64,000 nucleotides of DNA from RPQJ01 sp963793675 (GTDB taxonomy: Bacteria; Pseudomonadota; Gammaproteobacteria; Steroidobacterales; Steroidobacteraceae). Positions within the stretch are counted from its first letter, which is position 1. Each line of letters starts with the position of its first letter. Below the pieces are notes generated by a model. That model saw only the letters and a program-made list of their open reading frames with translations. It was not told where the DNA came from and made no database searches. The stretch lies in NCBI GenBank assembly GCA_963793675.1, contig CAWCBA010000008.1, positions 1 to 64,000 on the forward strand, in the 5' to 3' direction. Below are positions 46,655 through 55,236 of the stretch, piece after piece. The position numbers were made by a program, and so were the translations under genes.

Positions 46655-46692
46655 GGGGTCGCTTCCGGAAAATACGCAGGTCATTAACGGCA
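46655..46692 (-). promoter_or_regulatory. 22-bp-phased direct repeat (candidate AraC-type operator) for TonB receptor 2 operon
   Basis: On the minus strand, TGCCGTTAATGACCTG starts at 46692 and TTCCGGAAGCGACCCC at 46670, start to start exactly 22 bp. Both fit the consensus TTCCGnAAwTGACCn seen at 46823-46860 and 50265-50302. A -10-like TAGTGT starts at 46634, 36 bp after the second copy. It lies about 170 bp before the receptor start. Two tandem half-sites two turns apart are the usual design for AraC/XylS-type activators. Confidence 0.65.
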
Positions 46693-46822
46693 ACGGCAGC
46701 GGACCGGGCGGCCGCTGCAGTTCGGCCGCTGCAGCGACGCAATGGCAAGCGGGTCCTGCGGCGAGTTCCATGACCTCCGCCACACCAGTACTTGTTGCAC
46801 ACCGCGGCCACGCGCGGGCCAC

Positions 46823-46860
46823 TTCTGGATATGACCCCGTTGCATTCCGTAATTGACCCA
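46823..46860 (+). promoter_or_regulatory. 22-bp-phased direct repeat (candidate AraC-type operator) for Tat oxidoreductase gene
   Basis: TTCTGGATATGACCCC (46823-46838) and TTCCGTAATTGACCCA (46845-46860), 22 bp start to start. A -10-like TAGAAT lies at 46882, 37 bp after the second copy's start. TTGACC within the second copy could be a -35 but its 23-bp spacing to TAGAAT is too long for an ordinary sigma-70 promoter, so activator help would be needed. Confidence 0.65.
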
Positions 46861-46918
46861 TGGTGATGGCCGGACACGACTTAGAATCCGGCAGCTGGCA
46901 CGTCAGGCGAGGTCGCTC

Positions 46919-48897
46919 ATGTCGAAACAGGACAACGGCAAACGCCCGGAACGCGGGCTGCAGAACCGCAACATCACGCGCCGGGACTTCACTGGTGGCG
47001 CGTTGCTCGGCGTGGGGACTTCGCTGCTGGGGATGGCAGCGCCCTCGGTCGCGTGGGGCGATGCGCAGCCGTCCGTGCGCCCGAATTGGCCGCCGAGAGG
47101 ACTGGGCCCGGAGTGGACAGGGCCCGGCGGCCTGGGCGACTACGCCCCGTCGAACGGCAACACCCACCACGTAGTCAACTCGGCACACGCCATTGCGCAA
47201 GGCGCGTACAGCCCGCTGCCCGGAGACGCCGTCAGCACCGGTGAAGTCTACGACGTCGTGGCGATCGGAGGCGGGTTTGCCGGCTTGAGCGCCGGCTATA
47301 CGGTCATGAATGAAGGCCGACACTCGTGCCTGATCCTGGATAACCACCCGATATTTGGCGGGGAAGGCAAGATGAACATTCTTGCCGTGGACGGGTATCG
47401 CCTGTATGCGCCGCAGGGTTCCAACGACTTCCTGTTGCCGAATGAATTCTCCCGTCAGGTCGGTCTGCTGCATCCGTACTGGGACAAGCTGGGCCTGCCC
47501 AACCGGTTCGAATTCGTCAGTACGCACCCGCGAATCGAAGGAAAGATAAAGGTCGCAAGAGACAACTTTGGTCCGCAGATCCATCAGATGAGTGAGGCGA
47601 CCCAGGCCCACTATTACTTCAGCGCGGACGGCAAGAGCGGAAAGTGGGCAATGGATCCGTGGGGTACCGCGTTTCGCGATGCGCCGATTCCGGACGTTGA
47701 AAAAGCCGAACTCATGCGCTTCGTGTACCAGACGGAGGTGCCTCGGCAGGCGCCTCAGAAGGGCTGGGAAGCATGGCTCGACACGATGTCCTACAAGGAC
47801 TACATCGAGAAAATACTGGGCTACAGCCCGCAGATGACGCGCTATGTCGACGACGTCGGCGCACTGGGCGCATTTGCATTCAGTGCCGAGGCGTATTCCG
47901 CCTACGGCGCCGCCCATTTCGTCTACCCGGGTACCGTCGGCTATTACGGCCTGCCGGGGCGCGAACTGCTGGAAAAGGTCGAGTTCGGTACGTTCCCCGG
48001 TGGCAATGCCGGCATCGCGCGTTACTTCGTGAAGGCGATGTTCCCGACGGCGATCTCAGGCGGTTACAACTACACTGATATCCACGACGGCAAGCTCGAT
48101 TTTTCGGTGCTGGACAAGCCTGGCAACCAGGTGCGGATGCGTCTGTCGTCGACCGGCGTGTATGTCAGGCACGACGGCGATCCTGATACCGCCAAGACCC
48201 TCACCGTGGGTTACGAAAAGGGCGGCACGGTCTACACGGTCAAGGCCCGCTCGGTCGTCATGTGTGGAGGGGGTTGGGTCAACAAGCACGTCCTGCAGGA
48301 CCTGACCCCGGAAATTCGGGGTGCCTATGAGCATTTCAATCACGGTCCGATGCTCACCGTGAACGTGGCGGTGCGCAACTGGCGCTTCCTCGAGAAGCTC
48401 GGTGCGTCGGCGGTGCGCTGGTTCGGTGGTGAAATGGGGTTCTGGCTCAATATTCGGCAGCCAATGAAGATGGACGGATCCACGATGCCGCTGGATCCCG
48501 ACAAGCCAGTGGTGCTATCCAATTACATCGCGTTCCCGTCACCCGGCTACGACGCGAAATCGCAGGGGATCATGGGAAGGGCGCGCCTGTTCTCCATGTC
48601 CTATGCGGACATCGAGGCATGGGTGGTTCGCCACTACACGCAGTTATTTTCCGCCTACGGATTCGACGCGGAGCGCGACATTGGCGGAATCATCACCAAT
48701 CGCTGGGGTCACGCCTACGTCTGCCCGGGGCCAGGCTTCTTTTTCGATCGCGATGGCGTGCGTTCGCCAATGAATACCGTCCAGGCTGGTTATGGCCGAG
48801 TGAGCTTCGGCCATTCCGAAACCGGGGGCGGCAAATGTGGAGCGAAGGGGTCGAGCAGGGCCGCCGCGCAACGATGCAGGCTCTTGCAAAACTGTGA
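46919..48897 (+). CDS. Tat-exported FAD-dependent oxidoreductase, spermidine dehydrogenase-like (one frameshift)
   Basis: About 659 residues from ATG 46919. The twin-arginine signal is NITRRDFTGGALLGVGTSLL followed by MAAPSVAWG. A Rossmann FAD motif VVAIGGGFAGLSAGYTVMNE and LILDNHPIFGGEGKMN lie near residues 118-160; RSVVMCGGGWVNKHVLQDL is the second FAD contact; GHAYVCPGPGFFFDRDG is near the C-terminus. These features resemble the spermidine dehydrogenase (SpdH)-like periplasmic amine oxidoreductases, but substrate is uncertain. The frame shifts by -1 near 48830: adding one G to the run ACCGGGGGCGG gives RQMWSEGVEQGRRATMQALA, a normal end with stop at 48897. The promoter carries the 22-bp repeat. 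Confidence 0.78.
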
Positions 48898-48983
48898 CTG
48901 CAGGTGCCCATCGACGCGGCGGCGGATTATCGGCCGCCGGGCGTTGTGATCTGCGCCTTGGACACGAGCAGCACTGACGGGGC

Positions 48984-50142
48984 TTGCACATCACCGTTCA
49001 CGCCGGCCTGGACAACAAGTCAATTTTCGCCGCCTGCCTGATTTCTGCCGCTGGCGGGCTGGTCTTCAATGCCTTTCCCCTGTTCCTCAGCTCGATTGCC
49101 CGGCAGTACGGATTGAACGACGAGGAACTCGGCCTGCTCGGGACCTATTATCTCGGCGCGGCGGCACTCGTATCACTTCTGGCGCCGCTGTGGATGCCAC
49201 GACTTCCGTGGCGCGGTACGGCGATCGCAGGTTACGCGTGTATTGCCGTTGCGCTCATGTGGATGGGCCATGCCAGAGCCGACCAGATTCACTGGGTCAT
49301 GGCCCTGCTGGGGGCCGGCTGCATATCGATATTTACCATCGCCCTCGGCATCCTTTCCGCGGCTGCCGACCCCAATCGTGCCTTCGGCTTCAAGTTGACC
49401 GCCGAAATGGTGCTCGCCGGCATTCTCATGTTCGTGATGACAGGCTTCGTCACGGAACGGTTTGGCTACCAGGGATTCATCTGGACCGTGTTGATTACCG
49501 ACGGCGCCACAGCGCTGGGCTTGCGGTGGATCCCAGGCAACTTCTTGCGTGGCACCAGGGAAACTGTCGGAGGCTCCACGTCGTCCGGCGTCAATTTTCC
49601 GGCCATCCTGGCCTGCATCGCCTTGTTTGTTCAATTCGCCGCGCTGGCAGGCCTGTGGGGCTTCATGGAGCGCATAGGCACTGAATCAGGCATCGATAGC
49701 GGCACGATTGGCACGGTCCTCACTTTGTCCCTGCTGACGGGACTGTGCGGCGCCTTGCTCGCGGCGGGGGATGGGCGAGCGTTTTGGCCACCTCGTTCCC
49801 ATTCTCGGCGCGATGTGCCTGGTCATTCTTGCCAGCGGCATTCTGCTGCTTGGCAGCGGCCCGCAGGCCTTTGGCATTTCGGCTTGCCTGATCAACGCAC
49901 TGGTGCAGTTCCTCGTGGTATTCCAGATGGGTCTCATTACCGAAGTGGATATTTCCGGGCGCTACACGGTGATCATCGCTTTCGTATTGTGTCTTGGCGG
50001 CGCGGTCGGTCCGGGCGTGATGGGCGCCGCCATCGAAGCCAGAGGTTTCAACAGCGTCTATGAGCTGGCGATGATCGGGGCGGTGATTGCCATGGCGCTC
50101 ACCAGCGCAGCCATCAAGCTGGCTTCCGCACGACACGCCTGA
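48984..50142 (+). CDS. MFS permease (one frameshift)
   Basis: About 385 residues with 12 hydrophobic segments expected. The TTG at 48984 (GACGGGG upstream) starts the frame; no better ATG is near. First helices: FAACLISAAGGLVFNAFPLF, LGLLGTYYLGAAALVSLLAP, GYACIAVALMWMGHARADQ. After a +1 change near 49768 (GGGGG run) it continues MGERFGHLVPILGAMCLVIL and ALVQFLVVFQMGLITEVD, GRYTVIIAFVLCLGGAVGPG. The MFS loop motif is not sharp, so the subgroup is unknown. It follows the Tat oxidoreductase by 86 bp on the same strand and probably shares its transcript. Import of the amine or export of a product is possible. Confidence 0.75.
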
Positions 50143-50264
50143 CTGGACAGCCAATCGTCGCAACACCCGGCAGCTGCGGCCCGACGTCGCACGGCTTCGC
50201 CGCCTTCCACACGGCGTCCTTGAGCAGTTGGCGACCACTGTGTCGATGTGGCGACTTGACGGGT

Positions 50265-50302
50265 TTCCGTAAATGACAGGTAACTATTCCGCAAATGACC
50301 TG
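50265..50302 (+). promoter_or_regulatory. 22-bp-phased direct repeat (candidate AraC-type operator) for cupin gene
   Basis: TTCCGTAAATGACAGG (50265-50280) and TTCCGCAAATGACCTG (50287-50302), 22 bp start to start, 13 of 16 bases identical to each other. A -10-like TAGATT lies at 50323, 36 bp after the second copy's start. The cupin start is 100 bp further on. Confidence 0.68.
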
Positions 50303-50401
50303 TGGAACGAATGAAGGCAGACTAGATTCAAGGCTCGCCCGCGGTGCGCAGATGCGCGACCGCGCACGCAATCGAAGTCCACGGCACAGGTGAGCTCGTT
50401 C

Positions 50402-50957
50402 ATGTCGAAACAGGACAATAGACGCCCCGGTAACGGGCTGCCAGACCCGGGCATTACGCGTCGGGGCTTTACCAGTGGCGCGTTGCTGGGCATGGGGCAT
50501 CGTTGCTGGGTATGGTTGCGCCATCGGCGGTGCGGGGCGATGAGCAATCGCCCGTCCATGCGAACTGCCGCGGCAAGGAAACTCGCCGGACTATCGCCAG
50601 GGTTCGCTGCAGGCCGGCATCACGCCTTACCACCCCCTGCAGGAAGATGGCTGGACCATCGTTGCCGGTTCGCCGGTGCAGAGCGTGCGCATGGATCACG
50701 GCTCCTTCGAAACGGGTCCCCTGGTCGGCATCTGGGCCTGCACGGTCGGGGTCATCGAGATGCCGGTGTTGCCGTACAACGAGTTCGTCACCGTGTATCG
50801 CGGCAGGGTGATCGCCACGCTCGACGATGCGGCACCGGTTGAACTGAAACCGGGCGACAGCTTTTACGTACCGAAAGGCTCGCGGATTCGCTGGGACGTG
50901 CAGGAAGATGTCGCCAAGTACGTGCTGATCGCCGGCACCTGCCCCGTCGTGGGTTGA
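50402..50957 (+). pseudogene. Tat-exported cupin protein, two frameshifts
   Basis: About 185 residues if one G is restored near 50503 and another base near 50578. Start ATG 50402. The Tat signal GITRRGFTSGALLGMG, then SLLGMVAPSAVRGDEQSPVH, is closely similar to that of the oxidoreductase at 46919. The cupin reads YHPLQEDGWTIVAGSPVQSV, GPLVGIWACTVGVIEMPVLP, EFVTVYRGRVIATLDDAAPV, LKPGDSFYVPKGSRIRWDVQ, a cupin_3 (ureidoglycine aminohydrolase/EutQ-like) fold. The usual metal His cluster is not evident. It could bind or isomerise a periplasmic product of the oxidoreductase. Exported cupins are uncommon. Own promoter with the 22-bp repeat. Confidence 0.68.
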
Positions 50958-51227
50958 TCCGGCAGGCTTAATGTCCCCGACCACCCGCCCGACAACACCG
51001 GTGGCATGGATCGGTGCTACGGAGGGTTCGTTCGCGTTGGCGGCCGCGCTGATTCAATCGCCAGTCAGCGGTGCCTGGCCGCATGTCCCGCTCGACCTTG
51101 AGTTGCCGGGTTCGCGGGCGCCGCTCTGCTCCCCGGTGTCGTATTCGGAAAAGAGGTGATCTATATTCCACTGGCTAGACCGTCATTTGCGGGTCCCTCC
51201 ATCCACCACCCGGAGCGCCGCGGAGCA

Positions 51228-52257
51228 ATGTCGAGCCGGGTAGCGAACAACATTGGCGAGAGCGCCGATCTCAGGACCGTCCCCGCAATCAACGTCCTGT
51301 TGATGCGCGAGGCGCTGCTTGCGGAAGGAGTCAGCGAGACCGAACTCCTGCGGGGAACCGGAATCTCCGCGAAGCACATCCAGAATAACGATTCCCTGCT
51401 CACATTCGACCAGGTGGTTGCATTCACAGAGCGTGCCGCCCGGCTGACCAGGAAACCGGGCCTGGGTCTGCGCATAGGGCGCGCCGAGTCGCCCGCCGAC
51501 TGGGGCACCTTGGGTTATGCGATGCTCAGTTGCACGAACATCGGCGAAGTGATCAATGCCATTCTGCGCTTCCATCCCACCGCCGGCAGCATGGTGGACG
51601 TGCTGTTCTTTGACGATGAAGACCTGGGGGTGCTCGAACTGATTCCGGTTCGCTCCCTGCATGGCGCGTTGCCCTGCGTCATGGAGGAGCACATGAGTGC
51701 GACTCACGCCGCTCTCGAAATGCTGGCGGGCAGGCGCATGCCGTTGGTGCGGGTCGATCTGAGCTACAAGAGCCCCGTGTATTACCGGCAGTACCAGGCC
51801 CTGTTCGGGTGCCCGGTCCACTTCGGGCAGTCGAAGAACCAGATGGTGTTCCGGGCAGGCTTTCTTGCAGCACCGGTCGTCAGGTCGAATAAATTCAACG
51901 CAAAAATGGCGCGTCAGATCTGCTCCGAACAACTGGCCAGACAGACCGGGGTGGCGGATTTCGTGCAGCAGGTGCGCTATCTGAGTACTGCTTCAGGGAG
52001 GCGACTTCCCCGACATGGAAAGCGTCAGCGAACGCCTGAAAGTCACCTCCCGCACTCTCCGTAATCGGCTCGGGCGGCACGGCACCTCATTCCAGGCATT
52101 ACTCGACGACGCGCGGAAACAGCTGGCGGTCAACTATCTGCAGTCATCGCGCATGAACGTAGACGAAGTCGCCATGCTGGTGGGATTCAGCGACAGCAGT
52201 AATTTCCGTCGCGCGTTCAAGAAATGGACCGGGAAACAGCCGCGTGATTTCAGGTGA
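51228..52257 (+). CDS. AraC-family regulator with arabinose-binding-like domain (one frameshift)
   Basis: About 342 residues from ATG 51228 (GGAG 3-6 bases before); a GTG at 51156 is also in frame but less likely. N-terminal domain: ADLRTVPAINVLLMREALLA, EGVSETELLRGTGISAKHIQ, LGLRIGRAESPADWGTLGYA. C-terminal DNA-binding half after a +1 change near 52005: DMESVSERLKVTSRTLRNRL and VDEVAMLVGFSDSSNFRRAF, the recognition helix, then KKWTGKQPRDFR. This is a typical two-helix-turn-helix AraC protein and the nearest candidate to bind the three 22-bp repeats at 46655, 46823 and 50265. Same strand as the cupin gene. Confidence 0.85.
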
Positions 52258-52403
52258 AGCGGCGTTGCGGTGCGCGCCATCGTGCCCGGCTGGAGCCGCT
52301 GCGCTGCCACGTGACCCGGTCCAGGATTGCGAGGCTCCGACGCCGCTGACCTGCTGTCGGGCGGATCGAGGATCAGCCTACAGAGGATCCGGAAGATCAG
52401 GAA

Positions 52404-53057
52404 TCATGGCTGTCCGGAAGGCGTCGCCACAGTCGCCGCGATCCTGGCGTGGTGACCCGGCGCGACCATCAAGTCCGTGACCCGGTCAGGCTCGACGTCG
52501 GTTGCGGTATTGGCGAGCACGTAAAGCCCGACCAGAATCAGAACCATCGGGCGCGCGAACCGTTCGAACGGCCGGATGAAGCCTGTGACGCCCGGCGTGC
52601 GAGCCAGGGTTCTCGCGGCCAGCAGCCAGGCAAAGCTCATCAGCACGAAACCGCCCGTGATCACGAGCCCCTGCGGCCGCACGGTATCCGCGAACAGCGG
52701 CAGGAACGCGGCCAGTGTGTCGAAGCTCGAGGCCACCTGCAGCGTGGCGATGCCGAGCGCTCCGGACGGCGCCAGTGGGGCGGCGTCGGGACCCGGGCCT
52801 CGCACGGCGGAGATGAGCCCCAGCGCGCCCAGCGTGATCGGGATGATGCCGAGCAGGCCAATCCGCTGCACCGGCACCACACTCGAAAGCACGGTACCGA
52901 GGGAGCACAGGATCAGTATGACGGCGCTGCCAGACAGGAATCCCGTGGCGATCTCCCGGCGCGGCGTTCCCGATACCTGCAGCACGACCAGGATCAGGAG
53001 ATTGTCGAGCGCGGTCCCGATGAAAGTGGCGACCGTTATACCCAGCAGGGACAGCAT
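52404..53057 (-). CDS. CadD-like membrane protein (cadmium resistance transporter family)
   Basis: A 217-residue membrane protein with five to six hydrophobic segments: MLSLLGITVATFIGTALDNL, LILVVLQVSGTPRREIATGF, GLLGIIPITLGALGLISAV, FVLMSFAWLLAARTLARTPG and PMVLILVGLYVLANT. The opening ATFIGTALDNLLIL and GLLGIIPITLGA resemble the CadD/LysE-superfamily (cadmium resistance transporter) proteins. No substrate evidence exists here and resistance should not be assumed. Start ATG 53057; the frame is open upstream but only from here begins with a membrane helix. Confidence 0.65.
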   Translation of the reverse strand: MLSLLGITVATFIGTALDNLLILVVLQVSGTPRREIATGFLSGSAVILILCSLGTVLSSVVPVQRIGLLGIIPITLGALGLISAVRGPGPDAAPLAPSGALGIATLQVASSFDTLAAFLPLFADTVRPQGLVITGGFVLMSFAWLLAARTLARTPGVTGFIRPFERFARPMVLILVGLYVLANTATDVEPDRVTDLMVAPGHHARIAATVATPSGQP

Positions 53058-53390
53058 GCGGGCGTCTCTCAGAATGACGTGCTGAACAGGAACGCGTGCG
53101 TACCCGAGGTGCGCGACCGCACGGCATGGCTCGCAGGCATCGTGACGTGCTTTCCCCGAAACCGGGACGGTGACCCGCACAGACTGCCATCGTGGACGGC
53201 GGGGCTGCAAGCCGATCCGTCAGGGCGCGGGCACGCCCGGTCGCAGTCACGCCGCTGCGTGTACGCAAATTCCGACGCTGCGCCGGCACGCATGCCTGCT
53301 AACGTGGAGACGAGGGCAGGTCGCATGCGGGCCGACTCAGGTCGGGATTTCCCCGGCACGAGTTCTTCCTGTGTCCGTGGCCGCGAACCG
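53058..53390. promoter_or_regulatory. Divergent gap, CadD-like / VTT-domain genes
   Basis: 333 bp without a credible gene between two divergently read membrane-protein genes. GC-rich, with no strong promoter, operator or hairpin recognised. Confidence 0.4.
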
Positions 53391-54086
53391 ATGACTGACT
53401 CGCCGAGCTACGCTTCCGCTTTGCGGCCCCGCGCACGCAGCTGGGCCCGCGCTGCCGCATTCCTGCTGATCTGCGCGGCCCTCGCGCTCCTGCTTTCCAT
53501 CGATGGAGTCTACGCAGATCTGCAGCGCGCACTCGCTGCCGCGGAACCCTTGATTGCCGCGCACCCGTACCTCGGCGCCGTCGTCTTCGTGCTGTTCGCC
53601 GCCGTGTCGGCGATCCTCGCTTTCTTCTCGAGCGCGCTGTTGTTGCCGGCGGCCGTGTTCACGTGGGGCAATACCGTCACGCTTTGCCTGCTGTGGCTCG
53701 GCTGGCTGCTGGGTGGCCTGTGCACTTACGCGTTGGGTCGCGGACTGCACCGGTCGCGGGGCGACGCAGCCGGAATTTCAGGCCAGTTCGATTTCTACCG
53801 CCAGCGTGCTCCAGATGAGGTCACGTTCGTCCTGGTCCTGCTGCTGTGCCTGGCACTGCCTTCGGAGATTCCCGGCTACCTTTGTGGCTATCTGCGCGTT
53901 CGCCTGCGCACCTATTTCGCCGCGTTGGCCGTGGCCGAGCTGCCGTACGCGGTCGGCGCCGTTCTGCTCGGTGACGGCGTGGTCAATCGCAAGATCGTCT
54001 GGCTCGTGGTCTGCGGGCTGGCCGGCGCTGCGCTCAGCCTCTATGCCCTGCGCACGCTGCACCAGCGCCTCGGCCAGCAATCGTGA
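53391..54086 (+). CDS. VTT/TVP38-type (DedA superfamily-like) membrane protein
   Basis: A 231-residue membrane protein with about five or six hydrophobic segments. Start ATG 53391. The VTT core reads AHPYLGAVVFVLFAAVSAIL, FFSSALLLPAAVFTWGNTVT, WLGWLLGGLCTYALGRGLHR, with the G-(x)n-Y-x-x-G-R motif conserved, and LALPSEIPGYLCGYLRVRLR, similar to the PxxPG(E) loop of TVP38. The family is thought to scramble or transport lipids and support envelope integrity, but this subgroup is unstudied. It converges on the YqjK-like gene with a one-base gap. Confidence 0.75.
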   Translation: MTDSPSYASALRPRARSWARAAAFLLICAALALLLSIDGVYADLQRALAAAEPLIAAHPYLGAVVFVLFAAVSAILAFFSSALLLPAAVFTWGNTVTLCLLWLGWLLGGLCTYALGRGLHRSRGDAAGISGQFDFYRQRAPDEVTFVLVLLLCLALPSEIPGYLCGYLRVRLRTYFAALAVAELPYAVGAVLLGDGVVNRKIVWLVVCGLAGAALSLYALRTLHQRLGQQS

Positions 54087-54087
54087 C

Positions 54088-54381
54088 TTACGCCCCCGTG
54101 CGAAGGTACGTGGAGGCACGACGCGCCGCGACAGCGGCCGACAATCCCCAGCTGAGTCCTTGCAGCCAGCGGCGTGGACGGACGATGACGACCGCGAGGA
54201 TCACTGCACCGGCCACCAGCAGCGGGTGCGACGCAGCCCGTCGAGCGGCACTCACGGCCGCATCGACTCTGCGCAGCGAGTAAGCGACATCGCCGGCGCT
54301 GATCGCGAACTCCCGCCGCTGCAGCTCGCTGCGTGCCACCAGCATGGCTCGCTTCGCGGCCAGTTCCTGCCTCCGGCTCAT
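54088..54381 (-). CDS. YqjK-like membrane protein
   Basis: A 97-residue protein from ATG 54381. Basic N-terminus (RRQELAAKRAMLVARSELQR), an amphipathic stretch (FAISAGDVAYSLRRVDAAVS) and one C-terminal membrane helix (HPLLVAGAVILAVVIV). This matches YqjK, which in enterobacteria lies behind yqjD and yqjE, as here. The first four bases overlap the YqjE-like stop (ATGA). No enzymatic motifs are visible. In E. coli these genes respond to stationary phase; that regulation is not shown here. Confidence 0.75.
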   Translation of the reverse strand: MSRRQELAAKRAMLVARSELQRREFAISAGDVAYSLRRVDAAVSAARRAASHPLLVAGAVILAVVIVRPRRWLQGLSWGLSAAVAARRASTYLRTGA

Positions 54382-54782
54382 GGCGAAATCTGCTTGTCCA
54401 GCAGTTCCAGGTCCCGTTCCAGTTCGTCGAGGGTCGACGACAGCAAGCGGGACCGCCGTCGCGTGCGCTCTCTTACCGCGAGATACGACACGCCGGCGAG
54501 CACGATGAAGCCTGTGGCCACGCACACGGTTGCGGCCACGCGGTGCGTGTCCCAGTAAGCCGCAATCACCACGAGGCCACTGAACAGCAGCGCCAGGCTC
54601 GTGAGCGCGAGTACGAGCGCACCGCCCAGCAAGAGCGCGACGACGCGCCTTGCTTCTTCCTCGATCTCGGTGCCGAACAGCTCGACCCGCGTGTGCGCCA
54701 TCGCAGCGAGCGTTGCGAGGAGCGAGCGCAGGGAATCGAGCAGTCCGCCTACCGGTCTTGCGGGTACGTCGGAATCGCCCAT
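54378..54782 (-). CDS. YqjE-like (putative holin-X superfamily) membrane protein
   Basis: A 134-residue protein. N-terminal helix LLDSLRSLLATLAAMAHTRV, then ELFGTEIEEEARRVVALLLG, the signature of the YqjE/Phage_holin_3_6 family, with two membrane helices (VALLLGGALVLALTSLALLF and VAATVCVATGFIVLAGVSYL) and a charged C-terminus. Despite the family name it is not a phage gene here: it is the middle gene of a DUF883-YqjE-YqjK set. Start ATG 54782; overlaps the following gene by four bases. Confidence 0.8.
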   Translation of the reverse strand: MGDSDVPARPVGGLLDSLRSLLATLAAMAHTRVELFGTEIEEEARRVVALLLGGALVLALTSLALLFSGLVVIAAYWDTHRVAATVCVATGFIVLAGVSYLAVRERTRRRSRLLSSTLDELERDLELLDKQISP

Positions 54783-54810
54783 CGCCGTGCTCGTCGGCAG
54801 CCGAATGCGC

Positions 54811-55116
54811 TCAGCGCCGGCCGATCAGCAGCCCGACCAGGAGACCGACTCCAGCGGCCACCCCCATCGACGGCCACGGATTGTCGTGGACGTAGGCGTT
54901 GGTCTTTTGCGCGGCTTCCCGTGCCCGGGCAGTGACATCGTGTTCCAGCTCGCTCATGCGAGCGCGGGCCTTGTGCAGGGATTCCTCGGCGTGCGCACGC
55001 GCCTTGGCGGCACGCTCGCTGGCATCGCCCGCAGTCGCCTTCAGCAGGTTCTCGGTGTCGCGGACGACCGCCTGAAGGTCCGCCATGAGTCGTTCAGTAC
55101 TGGTGTTGGTATCCAT
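54811..55116 (-). CDS. DUF883 family protein (ElaB/YqjD type)
   Basis: A 101-residue protein with a long amphipathic helix rich in Ala, Glu, Lys and Arg (LMADLQAVVRDTENLLKATA ... AREAAQKTNAYVHDNP) and one C-terminal membrane anchor (WPSMGVAAGVGLLVGLLIGR). This is the ElaB/YqjD/YgaM family, a membrane-anchored ribosome-binding protein in E. coli that appears in stationary phase. It is first in the set with YqjE and YqjK, with a 28-bp gap. Start ATG 55116, with GGAGG upstream in the complementary strand. Confidence 0.88.
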   Translation of the reverse strand: MDTNTSTERLMADLQAVVRDTENLLKATAGDASERAAKARAHAEESLHKARARMSELEHDVTARAREAAQKTNAYVHDNPWPSMGVAAGVGLLVGLLIGRR

Positions 55117-55236
55117 GAGCCCTACCTCCTGGCATCAATCGACATGCGCGATTCAAATCGCGCCTCGTCTGAAATGTACACCGGTGGCAGGGACATAAGA
55201 ATCCGTACAAGTCGGCCTCAACGCAGGCGTCTTCGC

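Larger units (their letters stand above)
46483..46918. promoter_or_regulatory. Divergent control region, TonB receptor 2 / Tat oxidoreductase
   Basis: This 436-bp gap has no credible gene. It contains two divergent sets of the 22-bp direct repeat (46655-46692 on the minus strand, 46823-46860 on the plus strand). The 130 bp between them are GC-rich, including a near-repeat of GGCCGCTGCAG (46710-46735). No other element was recognised. Confidence 0.6.

Noticed and set aside
46853..46887. An ordinary sigma-70 promoter TTGACC - TAGAAT for the Tat oxidoreductase.
   Set aside because: The spacing is 23 bp, too long, and the TTGACC is part of the repeated regulatory element.
52404..53057. Cadmium resistance as a function.
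   Set aside because: Only a weak family-level similarity to CadD; no metal-binding motif or resistance neighbours.
54378..54782. Phage origin of the holin-like gene.
   Set aside because: The family name is historical; the gene order DUF883-YqjE-YqjK shows a chromosomal set, with no phage genes nearby.
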